Below are positions 37,101 through 49,700 of a DNA stretch of 64,000 bases, piece by piece. The position numbers were made by a program, and so were the translations under genes. The stretch is from contig MU404056.1 in NCBI GenBank assembly GCA_022695795.1, forward strand, positions 682,001-746,000. The letters run 5' to 3'. Every line of letters begins with the position of its first letter. Position 1 is the stretch's first letter. The notes under the pieces were generated by a model that saw only the letters and a list, made by a program, of their open reading frames with translations, ran no database searches and was not told the origin of the DNA. Origin of the DNA: Biscogniauxia marginata. Lineage: Eukaryota > Ascomycota > Sordariomycetes > Xylariales > Xylariaceae.

Positions 37101-40100
37101 GTAATACTTTTTTCGTTAAATTTTTAAGTTTAGTTACTCGAATTATATAAGCGATATGTTTCGTTTCTATATTCGTTTCTTTAAAGTCACTTGTAGTACT
37201 TATTTCGTAACCCGTAATAATTAATTCCTTTTATTTTTAATCCTAATAAAGCGTGTTTATCTTGAAATTTATTCGTGAATTGCTTTTTTTAAACTAATTC
37301 ATTTTTAGTATTATGTCGTGACCTGATATATATATAATATCAAAAATGATTTACTTGGAATGTTTTTAAATGGTTATTAAAAGAGGAATTATCTCTTTTA
37401 ACACTTTACTATTCTTATAACTAGATATGTATCCTTCGAAGTTTTATAATTAGTATAAATTTTGTTTATATATTTATGGTATTTTGTCTTTTTAAGCTAT
37501 TTTAACTAAGATATAACTTTTATTTGCTCCTGAATTTATAAGGGCTTTATATTCCCTTTTATTGTACTTAACTCTAGTTACAATGGTATTATTAAGTCCC
37601 GACTGGACTTCATATAAGGACTTGTTATTTATAGCTTCTCGCTACTTTACTAGCGAGAGCTTTTACCGTTTTTTAGTTTTCCACTTTTTTTCTCTTTCGG
37701 GTTTCTTATTATAGCCCGGATGTCCTTCCACTCTTGGGCTTTTATAAAAACGTGTTTTTAATAATCATTATTTAAATAGTTCTTTTAATTATTCTTCACG
37801 TAATAAGGGGTAAAAGGTCTATCTTTTATATAAAACCTTATACATTAAAACTTTAATTCCTTTTTAAAGGCCTTTTTATAACTTAAATTTATTTTTTTGT
37901 TAACTCGAAACTTTTTAAGGTTTTAAATTATTTTTAAATAAAGTATATAATCCTTAAGTTTATTTATTAAAAATAACTTAATATTTCTTTATAGGTTTAT
38001 ATTAATTTCTAGAAACTTTCCCTTTTTTTTAAGGTATGTTTTAACGATTTGTTTATAGCTTAATTTAGTTACACGTATTTTTACTTGTTATTTTATTAAG
38101 TACTTTCTTATTAAGCCGAATAAACCGATATTATATTCAGCTCGTTTTTCGAGCTATTATAGAAGATGTAGTCCTTTTTATAATTCTTATAACTTGTCCT
38201 TAATTTCGTCTTTTTCAAAACCCGCTTCGAGCAAGTCGTGTACGTTGTATAGTACCGAGATGTAATACATGCAACTTTTAATAATTACTTCGTTACTTTT
38301 TTCGGAACTTAAGTGAAGATAATATGTTTTAAGGTAATGTGGCTATTATGGGATGTTATTATAGATGCATTTATTTTCTTTCATGTCATCACTTTCTAGT
38401 TTTTAAGGATAATAACCGGCTTTATCCTTAAAACTTTTATATACTTAATAAATATTATTAATATAAAAGCTTTAATGTAACGATACGTGTTCTTTTGAGT
38501 TTTAATGGATATCGCAGTTGTTATTTATATAAAACCTTTAATTTAGGTTATTATACTAGCTTTTTCCCTAATGGGTTTTACACTTATTATCGTTATAATG
38601 GCTTTAATATAGCTTATTATAGTTTAACTTAATTCTTAAGTTATATTCTAGTTTATAATTATCATACTTATATAATAATTCATTTTCGTTATATCCTTAT
38701 TTGGCTTATTTTAATATAAAATATCCTAGGTATAAATAGTTATTCTTTAAATAGTCTTTATAATTAACTTAATAATATTTATAAATTTTTTTATAAGGAC
38801 TTTCTCGTTTTTTTCTGTTTTAATAATAGTAATAATAAATACTTAATTTACTTCTTTGTTATTTTCGAAATAAACTTTCGCTTTAAAAGTTCTTTTCTCG
38901 GGTTAAGGAATCCCTTTTATTCTCGGTTCCTATTTCTTAAAACTTCGGCACTCGTTTTTATAATGTCCTTTTTTTCTATAATTAAAACACTTAATAGTTA
39001 ATTTGTCTCGTTTCTTTTGCTCTTTTTGAGTAACGTTAATTTCGATGGGGTTTGACTTAATTTTAGTGCCTTTCCTAGTTCCGGTACCGCTTTTATGATT
39101 TCCTCTTTTTAGCTAATCGCTATTCTTTCGTTATATCGTCTTTTTCTTTTTAAGGTACCGTTCGAAGTTTTCGTTATTAATGGCAATTACCATTATAACG
39201 TAGTTATTAAACTTTCTTAAGTTCTTTTTTTTATATAGGTTTATTTTATATAGCTTATTCTTTATATGGTTTTTTAGTTCTTAATAAAATAAGTAATACA
39301 GGCTTTTAATAAGTAATTATAACTAGTTTATAAGTTTTTTAAACTTAATAATATAATTTAAAGCCTTTTTATCTTGTCGTAATTTGTAAAATCGAGCTTT
39401 AGTTTATTACTTGAGGATTAAATTACTAAATATAAATCTAAGTTGTTTTTTAAACTCCTTATAATCCTTAAAAACTTTTTTTATATCTTCTCAAGCGTTT
39501 AATCCGTTTTTTAAATAATCTTTTAACACTAGTTAAAACCAGGTTAAGGCAGTTCCGACGAGGAGCTAAAATATTATAAAAACCTTTTATTTTTTAATAG
39601 TAATTATTCCGTAATAAAACTGTAAATAAGTTCCGGCTTAAATTAAAAATCCTTTTAAATCGCTCGACCTATTATATTTATTAAATATAATTAATTTAAA
39701 ACCCTTTATATCGAGGGTCGTTATATTGTTTTCGTTATTTAAGTTATTAAGGTCGCTATTGTTTAAAAGTAATTTCGATTATTTATTTCTAAAAAGTAAG
39801 GGTTATTTTACTTATTTGTTTTCTTTTTTAGGTGTTTCTTCCTCCTCCTCTTTTTTTTCTTTAAATGATTCTTCTTATTAAGCTTCCGAGGTATCCTCTT
39901 GTGACTCTTCTTTAATTATAATTATAATTAATTTTTATGTTAATTCTTTTAAACCTTTTTATTATACCGTAAAAGAATTTAAAGCTTTTATTTAAGAGCT
40001 TATTAACTATTATTCTTTTACTTGTTTCTTTTTTTATTACCCTTTAGTTTTAAGGGGTATGTTTATCCTGGGACTTGTTTAACCGAGAATCCCTTCTCTT

Positions 40101-40137
40101 AAACCAATGTTAAGCACTAATTAAGGAGCTATTAAAA

Positions 40138-40609
40138 TGTAACGAACCTCCCTATATATTCCTAGTTAACTAACTTTATAAGTAAATACGTATTAGGTTT
40201 TCTTAATTTAAAGGTAATAATAATTTAAGATTAGTTCAAGTGATTTATAATGTTTTATTCGTTAAAGAGATTTTAAAGTATTTTCATTATAATGTTAAAA
40301 GTAATTATAATTTTAAATTAATAGCTAAAAAATGAAAAACTAGATATATAAAAAATCCCATTCTTTTTATATTTATTCTCCTTAATACACATTCTTCCTG
40401 TTTAATATGTTAAATACCTTTAAATCTAAATGAATCTAGAGATTAACTCAAATTCATTATTATCAATCTGTCCTAATCAATAGATTAACACAAATACAAC
40501 ATCACGTGATGTTACATAGAATGTGTGCTGTCCTTATAGTCTCACACATTCTTGGTCCGTGTTTTAACACCCTTGTTAGAGTTCCTTTTAACAGAGTCGA
40601 CTTGTAACA
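40138..40609 (-). repeat. 5' LTR of the full-length Gypsy element
   Basis: 472 nt, TGTAACGAACC...TTGTAACA as read on the plus strand. The distal third (about 40,450-40,609) is nearly free of RIP-type change and keeps the ATCACGTGAT palindrome at 40,501-40,510. The half next to the internal region is heavily mutated. It has the same length as the LTR at 60,318. Confidence 0.8.
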
Positions 40610-41727
40610 GTATATTTGCGATAACGTCCCACGATAGCCACATTATTTTAAAGCATATTATTTTCACTTAAGTTCCGAAAAAAATAACAAAGTAATTATT
40701 AAGGGTTATATATGTTACATTTTAATACTATATAATGTATATGATTTACTTGGAGCGGGTTTTGAAGAAGACGAAATTAAAGACGAATTATAGGAATTAT
40801 AAAAGGGATTATATTTTTTATAATAACTCGAAAAACGAGTTAAGTATAATATTAGTTTATTTAGCTCCGTAAAAAAGCACTTAATAGAATAATAAGTAAA
40901 AATACGTATAACTAGATTAAACTATAAACGAATTGTTAAGGTATATTTTAAAAAAAAGGGAGAGTTTTTAAAAATCTATATAAACTTATAAGGAGATATC
41001 AAGTTACCCTTAATAAGCAAATTCGAGAATTATGCTTTTTATTTAAAGATAATTTAAAACCTTAAAAGATTTCGAGTTAATAAAAAAACGAACTTAAATT
41101 ATAAAAAAGGCCTCGAAAAAAAATTGAAGTTTTAATGTGTAAGGTTTTATATAAAAAATAAACTTTTTACTTTTTATTACGTGAAAAATAGTTAAAAAGA
41201 CTATTTAAATAATAATTACTAAAAACACGCTCTTATAAAAACCTAAAAATGGAAAGATATTTAGGTCATAATAACTTAAAAAAAACTAAAAAAGAAGAGA
41301 TGTGGAAAACCAAATAACGGTAAAAGCTTTTACTAGTAAAATAACGAGAAGTTATAAATAGTAAGTCTTTATACGAAGTTTAGTTAGGACTTAACAATAT
41401 TATTATAATTAAAAGTAAATAAAAGCTATATTTTAGTCGAAATAACTTAAAAGAATAAAGTATTATAAATATATAAATAAAATTTATATTAATTACAAAA
41501 CTTTAAAAAATATATATTTAATTATAAGAATGGTAAAGTATTAAAAAAGATAGTCCTTTTCTTAATAACTATTTAAAAACATTTCAAATAAGTCATTTTT
41601 AACATTATATATATATTAAGTCACGATATAATTTTAAGAATAAATTAGTTTAAAAGAAATAATTCACGAATAAATTTCGAGATAAACACGCTTTATTAAA
41701 ATTAAGATCAAGAGAAGCTAACTATTA
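40610..41727 (+). mobile_element. plus-strand fragment of the same Gypsy family
   Basis: This segment reads as the reverse complement of about 37,235-38,375 in the full-length copy and parallels 62,567-63,700 in the right-hand element. Shared landmarks are AACGTCCCACGATA at the left and CACGCTTTATTAA near the right. It is truncated at both ends and ends abruptly at 41,727 in balanced DNA. No open frame survives. Confidence 0.65.
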
Positions 41728-42164
41728 GTATGTGCTTCCGCGTGGGAATACTGCCTTTTTTGGCAGGCAGGCGCCGCCAAATCTGGCGGCCAATCCACAC
41801 TCCAAACTTTTCCAGGCTTGGCATCAGCTTTGTGACCGCCTTCCCAAATGGAACTCCCTTTCACCGCCTACTTATTTCGCTCATAGTCTAACGTTTCCAG
41901 AGAATTCCGTTTAACTTTGTCCGTTTTGCATTTACAATAACGTCAACGGAACGTCTTGTACACTCACAATAATTGTATCCTATTTTACACCCTTTTTCCT
42001 TTCTTATAAGGAGAAGATGACTTTGATGCCATAGTGTCGGACCCCTAATAATTCAAGGACCGTTTATTAACTCTCATCCTTTTATTAACATCGGACCACC
42101 ATGCCTTCTCTGCTCTTTAAAATCTGGTAGGAAGACGAAGGAGGAGATTTTCTTTTGCCTTATT
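41728..42164. other. unique-looking DNA between repeats
   Basis: About 440 nt of balanced composition between the Gypsy fragment and the solo LTR. Near 41,759-41,794 there is a GC-rich imperfect inverted repeat (GGCGCCGCC ... GGCGGCC). No coding signal. Confidence 0.4.
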
Positions 42165-42616
42165 TGTTACGGATTAGGCCGCATGGGTCAAATCCTAACC
42201 AGGATGATGGAACATGAATCAAGAACGCAATGACCATTGGTTAGACCAAGCGTAGCTGTGATGCAACATCACGTGACATGGATATGACAGGATATCATAT
42301 CCAACAGGGATTCTCATGGAATGGATATTGAGGGATCTCATATCCAACGGTATCCAACATACCAATGTAGGGAATGAAGGACAAAACGAGTTGTATAAGA
42401 AGAGAAGGATTTCCTATGTAAATTAGTTTTAGTTCTTTAGCTATCAATTCATGACTATATTCACTCTTTGGAATATAAGTTAAAGTACCTTGAAACCTTT
42501 TTAATAAACACATTATATTGGATCATAACCGATTTACTGTTACCTTCAAATCAAGACCCCAGTACGATAACCTATCTAACCATCAGTAAGACAGAGTGTT
42601 AGGAGGGTTTGTCACA
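42165..42616 (+). repeat. solo LTR of the Gypsy family with TTATT target duplication
   Basis: 452 nt, starting TGTTACGGATT and ending GGTTTGTCACA. It is flanked by TTATT at 42160-42164 and again at 42617-42621, a 5-bp target-site duplication. It carries CACGTG at 42270-42275. There is little RIP-type change. It ends only 87 nt before the start of the DUF3435 pseudogene. Confidence 0.85.
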
Positions 42617-42702
42617 TTATTCTTCATTGTGTTTTCATCTTACCTCTTTTACATACTCGCCTTGTTTGCAGTTCTTCCTTGTAGCGATCTCATCGAGACA
42701 AG

Positions 42703-45454
42703 ATGCCCATAATCCATGAAAGACCTCGACGATGGCATCAACGTCGCCACCTTGACTCAAGAGCTCCCAATAAAGCCATTTTATCTCCTGAGAAAGGAAA
42801 TAGCGAGCCCAGCACAAGCTGTCAATATGCAGGATTTACCGAAGAGACATTAATCTCTATGGTTCATTCTGCGAAAGCGCAACTCGATATTATATTTACT
42901 AATTATTCCTTTTTGCTTCAAGAGTCTTCGTCGGACCCAGATCTTCGGGTTTCTGACCCAAAGGTTTCTCATGTCCTTGGGACATCTAACGCTGCGATCC
43001 TCTCTTTGACCACATTAATGGCCGGACTACTTAGTTTTTCTGAAGGGGCAGAAGTGAACAACTAGGCAACCGAACTGAGAGAGCACGAGCTCGAGAGCAC
43101 TCCTAGCCTTGGCGAAGCCGCACGCAGAAATGATTCATCATCGGCTGGCACTCCAGACGTTGCAAATCTCGACCTACAATCTATTTTAGAATCGGAGGTG
43201 GAGTTATTTTCTGAATCCGACTCCGACTTCGACTTTAATTTAGATACGGACTCTAATGTTGACTCTGGTTACGCACCTGGGGAGACTCCGCAATTTTATC
43301 ACGAATTTATAGCCGAATGTGAGGAGCAGGGTCTAACGATGGCTAACCGAGGGGACAGCGCTAAAAACATGATACGTGTAAAGGAAAAGAGATGGGTTTA
43401 GTAAGTGTTAAAGATAAAAATGATAATATTACTTACATACTTATTTGCTAAATAGGTTTTGCTAGTTTATGAATTAAGATCCGGACGAGTCGTTAAAGAA
43501 ATGCCAAGCCTTTATATTTAAGGCCTACCTCCGGTGGAGATATAAAAACTCAAGAATCAAGAAAGAGTCGTTTATTATAACATATTAGAAAGTTTTAAGT
43601 ATGTTTTATTATGACAAGACTACCACATAGGTAGATAGACTAGTACTGTATAATATAAGTAATGTAAAAGTGCCCTAAGTTAATCCAATTAAAAAGGAAG
43701 CTTTTTAATGGCCCTTGTAGTGAATACCAGTCGCTCTTACTCCTTTGTTTGGTCTTAATACCTCGATGAAGAACAAGTTAAGCCTATACGTCGCTGACTT
43801 AAATCTTATGCTGCATCACCATTAGGTCCTCGACGAAGAGGTCTTTCCACACGAGCGTCTACGCGTGCAACTGGCAGCAGCTCTCGTTCTGGCTAGTGCT
43901 ACGTCGACTCGTCCCGGGGCCCTTATCGAAAATCTACGTTACAAGGACTTGGAATTCCATATTTTCCCACTTGCCTCTGCCGGTAGGCGAGCACGCGTCG
44001 GGATGGTAATGAAACTAACTAAGATAAAGAGGTCTGCTGGGATTTCGAAACCGAGAAAGTACGGATTCCATAAAGAGGATACCTTGTTACATGATCCTGT
44101 TCTATATATAGAAAGCTTAGCCTTTGCAGACGGTGCGTTCTCGACCGAGTTTTATAGTCTTGAGGACATTTATTGTCTCATCATACCACGACAAAATAAT
44201 CGCATGATTCTTCCTTGAAAACCCGAGTGGCAAGAAAGATACGTCTTCCGAGACACTCGAAATCTTGATAGTAACGTTCTAGTAAATCTTGATAAAGCTT
44301 TCTAATATGGAAAGGCACGGAAATATTTGATTCGTCTTGGCCGGGCTCTTGGATTTGAGAAGCAATTAGAGTGGTATGATCTACGGCGTGCGTCAGGCAA
44401 GAAGCTAAACAGTATGTAGCCCTACCGTTACCTTCGTGATAAAAGCTAATCATCATCGACAGAGGCGCTTTTTCCGGAAGAGCGAAACCACAGCATGGGA
44501 CACGCGCTAAGAGACTCGTCAACGTACGTACGGTTTTATATGACGGACTTTATCGAAGTTGACTTCCAAGAGATTGTGTTTGGGAGCGAACCTTAACGGG
44601 ATCTGATTCATCTCATGGGTCGACTTCTTCGCCGCGGTGATGCTCCAAAGCACCTCACTAAGCAGCAGAAGGTGGAAATAAATCTAGACCCAAAGTTGGT
44701 CAAGTTTCGACAAAAGCGGGGGATATGTCTTGAGAGAATTAAGCAGCGAGGATGGACCCTCAAAACGGCAAAAACGCACTGTAGAGGCCTGCTTCACAAA
44801 TACGAAAACTACAGCAGACTGGCGGATTGTCGCAGAAAGAAGCTATACGATGAGCGACTGAGCCGAGCCATTCAAGAGTTCCACGCCTTGGCAGATACTG
44901 AAGAAATCGAACGGCAGCTAAGTGGAATCCGGCCGTCGGAATATCTCGTATCGCCAACTGTCCAGTATCGGCTCCCCGAACGAGGTCGAATTGCAAAGCT
45001 ATTTTCGGAAGCCGCCAATGTTACTGATAGGAACGAGCTTTACATGGCCCGTATAAGGCTTGTGCAAGAGTTAGCTCTACTCTGCAACCGACGAGAAAAG
45101 GCTTGCCGTGGGCAAGCAAAGACTAGCGACAGGCCAGCGCAATCTCGTAAACCAGCACTCCCCATGACGTCCAGCAGATCTGCCAGCCTCCAGCCTAAGG
45201 CGGCCAAACCTCTGCTCAACCCTAACCGTACGAAGAAAACGGCGACACCAATGCGTAGTCGATTGACATGTCCGTTCTGTTCACATAAATATGACCCATA
45301 CGATCTGGCCAATCATATAAATGGTCAACACAGCACAGAATCTACGCCATTCCATTGCCCATATGAGAATTGTCCAGGCATTATTGGAAGCGCAGAATAT
45401 CTCGCAAGCCATTTTGAACACCGGCATTGTCTAGAGAGCGAAACTAGCCCTTAG
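42703..45454 (+). pseudogene. DUF3435 tyrosine recombinase (Starship-captain-like), degenerate
   Basis: A decayed gene of roughly 900 codons starts at the ATG at 42703. A first segment is followed by an Asp/Ser-rich part ending near 43,400, an intron 43401..43455 (GTAAGT...ATAG), then the recombinase domain in one frame to 45454. The DUF3435 (PF11917) pattern is clear: KAYLRWRYKNSRIKKES, then EEVFPHERLRVQL, STRPGALIE (first catalytic Arg), YDLRRASGKKLN (second Arg) and MGHALRDSSTYVRFYM (His and candidate Tyr). Two C2H2-like fingers end the protein (CPFCSHKYD..., CPYENCPG...). At least ten in-frame stops are present; several fit CAA or CGA to TAA/TGA. DUF3435 proteins mobilise Starship giant elements. 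The C-terminal 280 codons are still open. Confidence 0.8.
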
Positions 45455-46149
45455 ATAATTCTTTTCTTTTGCTTCAAAGTCTTTTATCTTACTTATGTTA
45501 GTATACCTAGACACTAATTAGAGCTGGTTTAGAGAGGCATCGGGGCATCACTTATTACAACCACATAGACAGTCCTTTCCCCGTCGTAATATAGATACCT
45601 GAAACATTAATTACATTTTGCACGAAGTTGTAGTTAATGCAAGCGAAACGTACTATATTTTACCAGCTTGTCAAAGCTTCCAAACATAATATTAAGAGCC
45701 ATGTACTAAGGTCTATACGTACAGGCGGTGTCTGGATTAGCTAGGCGGTGTCTAAACTAGGCAAGCGGTGTCAGATACTCCCCCCACTTATGCAAAGCAT
45801 AAGCTTTATCTAAAAGTGGACATGAATCAAATTCGGAAGGCGGTATCCCCTTAGGGATTCACAGGTAACCGCGTTTATTTTGTAAGCCTCCCGCTTTCGG
45901 CCGCTCAGTACCCTTTTCTTAGTCCCAAAAAATTGACTAAGAACCTGTCGTAGCTTTTATACCGCCTTAAACTCAGGCAAGTCAAGACAGCCTTAAAAAA
46001 GGACTGAACTGCGCTGTCCAGCTGCTAGATGCGGCTATGTGGCGGGAATAGCATACGTCCGGACGTCAGCCTAACTACTAGATTACAGCCATGATATTAC
46101 AGGTAGTACAACCCAGCTTCGCAGACGAGAATGATTGAACGTAGATGCG
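45455..46149. other. intergenic with a short tandem repeat
   Basis: About 700 nt between the recombinase pseudogene and a solo LTR. It includes three GGTGTC units (see the separate entry) and a TCCCCCCACTT tract. No gene seen. Confidence 0.45.
45723..45775 (+). repeat. three direct repeats of a ~21-nt unit
   Basis: AGGCGGTGTCTGGATTAGC is followed by AGGCGGTGTCTAAACTAGG and AAGCGGTGTCAGATAC, about 21 nt apart. Function unknown. It could be a protein-binding array or an eroded mobile-element end. Confidence 0.6.
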
Positions 46150-46601
46150 TGTGACAAACCCTCCTAACACTCTGTCTTACTGACGGTTAGATAGGTTATC
46201 GTACTGGGGTCTTAATTTTAAGATAACAGTAAATCGGTTATGATCCAATACAATGTGTTCATCAAAGAGATTTCAAGGTACTCTAACTTATATTCCAAAG
46301 AGTGAATATAGTCATGAATTGATAGCTAATGAATGAAAGACTAGATACATGAGAAATCTCATCCTTATTATACTCCTTATTCTTAGCACACATTTCCTTC
46401 CTTTGTCATACTGGATGTAGTTAGATACCTACATCCACACACATCCAATACTCAGGGATTGGTATGGATGTAGACATCCATCTACATCCATCACGTGATG
46501 TTGCACTGCAAACATCATCCTTACCAATTGTCCTGTAGGTTCTTGGTCCGTGTCCCACGACCCATGTACGGAGACCCCTCCAACATGGTTGGATCGTAAC
46601 A
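46150..46601 (-). repeat. solo LTR of the Gypsy family with ATGCG target duplication
   Basis: 452 nt, TGTGACAAACC...GGATCGTAACA on the plus strand. ATGCG lies at 46145-46149 and at 46602-46606, a 5-bp target-site duplication. It has CACGTG at 46492-46497. It is almost unmutated and lies about 160 nt upstream of the first NLR gene, so it could influence that promoter. Confidence 0.88.
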
Positions 46602-46620
46602 ATGCGCGGTAGTGCTTACT

Positions 46621-46633
46621 GGGGGGGGGGGGG
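46621..46633 (+). repeat. poly-G run
   Basis: A run of about 13 G between the solo LTR and the first NLR gene. It may be a slippage-prone homopolymer whose length is uncertain. Confidence 0.6.
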
Positions 46634-46763
46634 CTCGCCATTGCCTAAACCAACATGTCTGCATCTTCGCCGAGAGGGATGAAATGCCTTAATTCAAATA
46701 CATGGGAAGCTCTTACTGCTTGCCTCTCAGTCGTCACCATCGGCATTGATAGGATCGGACACG

Positions 46764-49700
46764 ATGAAGTCCGCCAACATCGCTCAGGCCCTTCTCGTAG
46801 CCGTGGCTACAATTCTCTACCTTTGGCTCCGCAGCAGATTCGCACATTCTCCTGAACAAACCCCCGCTCAAGACGAACTAACGCTATCTTCGCGACAAGA
46901 GCGAAAAGTCCAGCTTTATCACGTTAACCCTCCGGGCGAGGGCGAAAGAGAGACCGAAACGGACATCGACATCATTGCCATCCACGGTCTAGATACGAAC
47001 TCTCTGGATACGTGGGTCTGGAAGGAAAACCCTAAGGATCCTAGAGAACTTGGAGTGAACTGGCTAGCCGACAAACACATGCTCCCAAGCGTGGTTGGAC
47101 GTGCCCGCATCTTCACGTGCGACTGGCAGGCTGCCCTATTTGGAACCCCAGAATTAATTCAGAATACGTTTGAAGAACTTGCTCGGCTCCTGCTAGACGG
47201 CATCAAAAGACGGCCTTTGGCAACAGGTGACCACGGGAGAAAGGATCGGCCGATTCTCTTCATCGCGTCGTGTCTCGGGGGCATCATCCTGACAAAAGCT
47301 CTAGTTATGGCTAACGACGACGAATATCTTCCTATTAAAACAGCCACTCGTGGTATTATATTCCTCGCCACGCCGTTCCGAGGCACTGCGTTCCAAGATG
47401 TCGCCAAGTGGGCAGAGCCAGGTCTGGAAGCCTGGGCCTCGATCCGGGGCCACAGAGTGACTAAGCTGCTCGATTTAGTGAAAAGGTCAGATCGTGAACT
47501 TATTGAGCTTGTGCGTAGCTTCACACGGCTTCTTAGAAAAGAGAAATACAAAGTATTCACCTTTTACGAAAAAGGTTACACGGACCTATGTCGTAAAATT
47601 CCTTACATGTTTTCCTTTCCCCGCCCGTATAAGAAACAGGTAAATCTTTAAAGTATTTGCAGTTTTTAGTTTTTTAAATAGTTTGCTAACGTTTTTTTTA
47701 AGTTAGTCGATGAAGCCTCTGCGACTCTAGACTCTGTTCCGAACCCACTACCACTCGATCAACCCCACGTACTGATGAATAAGTTCGACTGCCCCGAAGA
47801 CTCAAGTTACCAACTGGTATCCGGCAAAATTAAAGATTTTCTCGAGGAGATTCTAAAGGGGACACCGCTTCAAATAGCGGACGCCCACATACGCGATGAG
47901 CACTATACTGAAGAAAGTCTCAAGATTCAACGGCTCTCAGACGAGCCTTTGCCCATGGAGCAATGCTACATCAATCTTGCTATTGTGGAACAGCTCAGAG
48001 AAAATACACATTGTTCGGATGACAGACCTACAGATACGGCATCTCAGCCTCTCCCCTTTTCACTGCCCAGCCGGTTGAAGGTTGAGACACCGGACAAGAA
48101 GCTCCAAGTCGAGCTTCCGACACTTTTCGAGTCACGCAAAATATCCGATGGCCACACGAAAAATCCGAGGAGGATACTGATTCGCGGCCGTGCCGGAGTC
48201 GGGAAAACTACCTTGTGTAAAAAGATTGTTTATGATTTTATCCACAACATGTGGCAGAACTTTTTCGCTCACGTACTTTGGGTGCCGTTACGAGAGCTGA
48301 AGAAGAATGTTACGAACCGACTGTGTTGGAAGGATTCCAGCAGGGGTAGTCGGGCACGGACCAAGACTAAACGGACCAGTGGTCCCCTCTCTTTGTAATG
48401 TGATGCAACATCACGTGACCCAATCAGAGGTATTCATCTGATTAGGACTAATTCTCTTGGTATCCAACATACTAAGCGGAAAGAACGTGTACAAGGGAGA
48501 ATGAGTATAAGAAGGATGGAATTTCCTATGTATCTAGTCATTCATTCTAGTTCTTTAGCTATTAATCTAAGACTACAGTCACTCCTTGATACTATAGTGA
48601 GAGTACATTGAAATCTCTCTGACGAACAAAACATTGTGAATCACTTGAACCAATCTCAATCCACTGTTACCTTCAAATCAAGAAAACCCAGTACGTACTC
48701 ACCTGTGAAGTCAGCTGACTAGGAACACACAGGGAGGTTCGTCACAAAGAACGGGTACAGGAAATACAACTTTGAGGAGATGTTTTCCCTCATCTATTTC
48801 AAGGATCAACCTGACGGCGATACTCTCGCTAGATGATTTTGGAGTGCTATAAACGATACCAATTTCTATAATGTCCTTTTTATTCTTGATGGTCTGGATG
48901 AAGTATCCGAACTCTTAGATACGAATTATGTGGCGTCTAGTTTTCTCATGGAACTTTTAAACAAACCCAATGTTATCATTACGACCCGGCCTCATATTAG
49001 GCTTTGTTACGGATTTAAAAAACCCGATCTCGAATTAGAAACGATTGGATTTTATCCAGATCAGATACAAGATTATCTTAAAAAGGTAGCCAAAGACGTA
49101 CAAAAAGTCGAAGAGATCCGGTCGTTCCTTCAAAAGCATCGGCTTCTGCAAAGCCTCGTTCGGATACCGATTCAGCTGGATGCCCTCTGTCTCGTGTGGG
49201 ACGAAGATTTGAAGGGTATCCCGGAGACCATGACGACCATGACGGCTATCTACAGAGCTATCGTGCATCGCCTGTGGAAGAAGGATATCGTGCAGCTTGA
49301 AAAAAGGCCAGAGATTTTCGTTAAATCTGCTGGTTATTCGGAAATCGAGGACGATATTGAGCCTGAAAACGAACTTGTTCAATGCCTTGCCTTTAGTGGA
49401 ATGTATAATAATGTGGTTGAATTTCAGCCAGAGCATCGAGACGTTATACGCAAGCTGGTCAAACCTCGTAAGGAGGGCCCTGCACTTGATGAGCTGCTTG
49501 GAAAACTCTCGTTCCTGCGGACATCAGACCCCTCAGCCAACAGTTCGAAGCGAAGTTATCATTTCTTGCACCTGACCTTTCAAGAGTTTTTTGCGGCACA
49601 ATATTTCGTACGGCAGTGGAAAGGTCAAAAAGAACTCAAATACTTAGATTTTAATACTAAAAAGCCTAAAACACTTAGCATCAGTCCGGTGGAATTTCTG

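Larger units (their letters stand above)
33051..40609 (-). mobile_element. full-length, RIP-inactivated Gypsy-type LTR retrotransposon
   Basis: About 7.56 kb with LTRs at 33051..33509 and 40138..40609 in the same orientation. On the minus strand, Gag-like sequence lies near 39.8-39.0 kb, and a zinc-knuckle remnant (KKGHYKNEC) near 38.96 kb. A reverse-transcriptase block, MPFRLINAPATF (consensus MPFGLxNAPATFQ), lies near 36.55-36.6 kb. All frames carry many stops, nearly all TA-creating, so the copy is dead. The order gag-protease-RT fits the Ty3/Gypsy class. The flanks (TATAA left, GTATA right) do not match as a target duplication, which suggests later rearrangement. Confidence 0.8.

Noticed and set aside
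41759..41794. GC-rich inverted repeat as an element terminus
   Set aside because: Short and imperfect, with no partner copy or target duplication found in the window.
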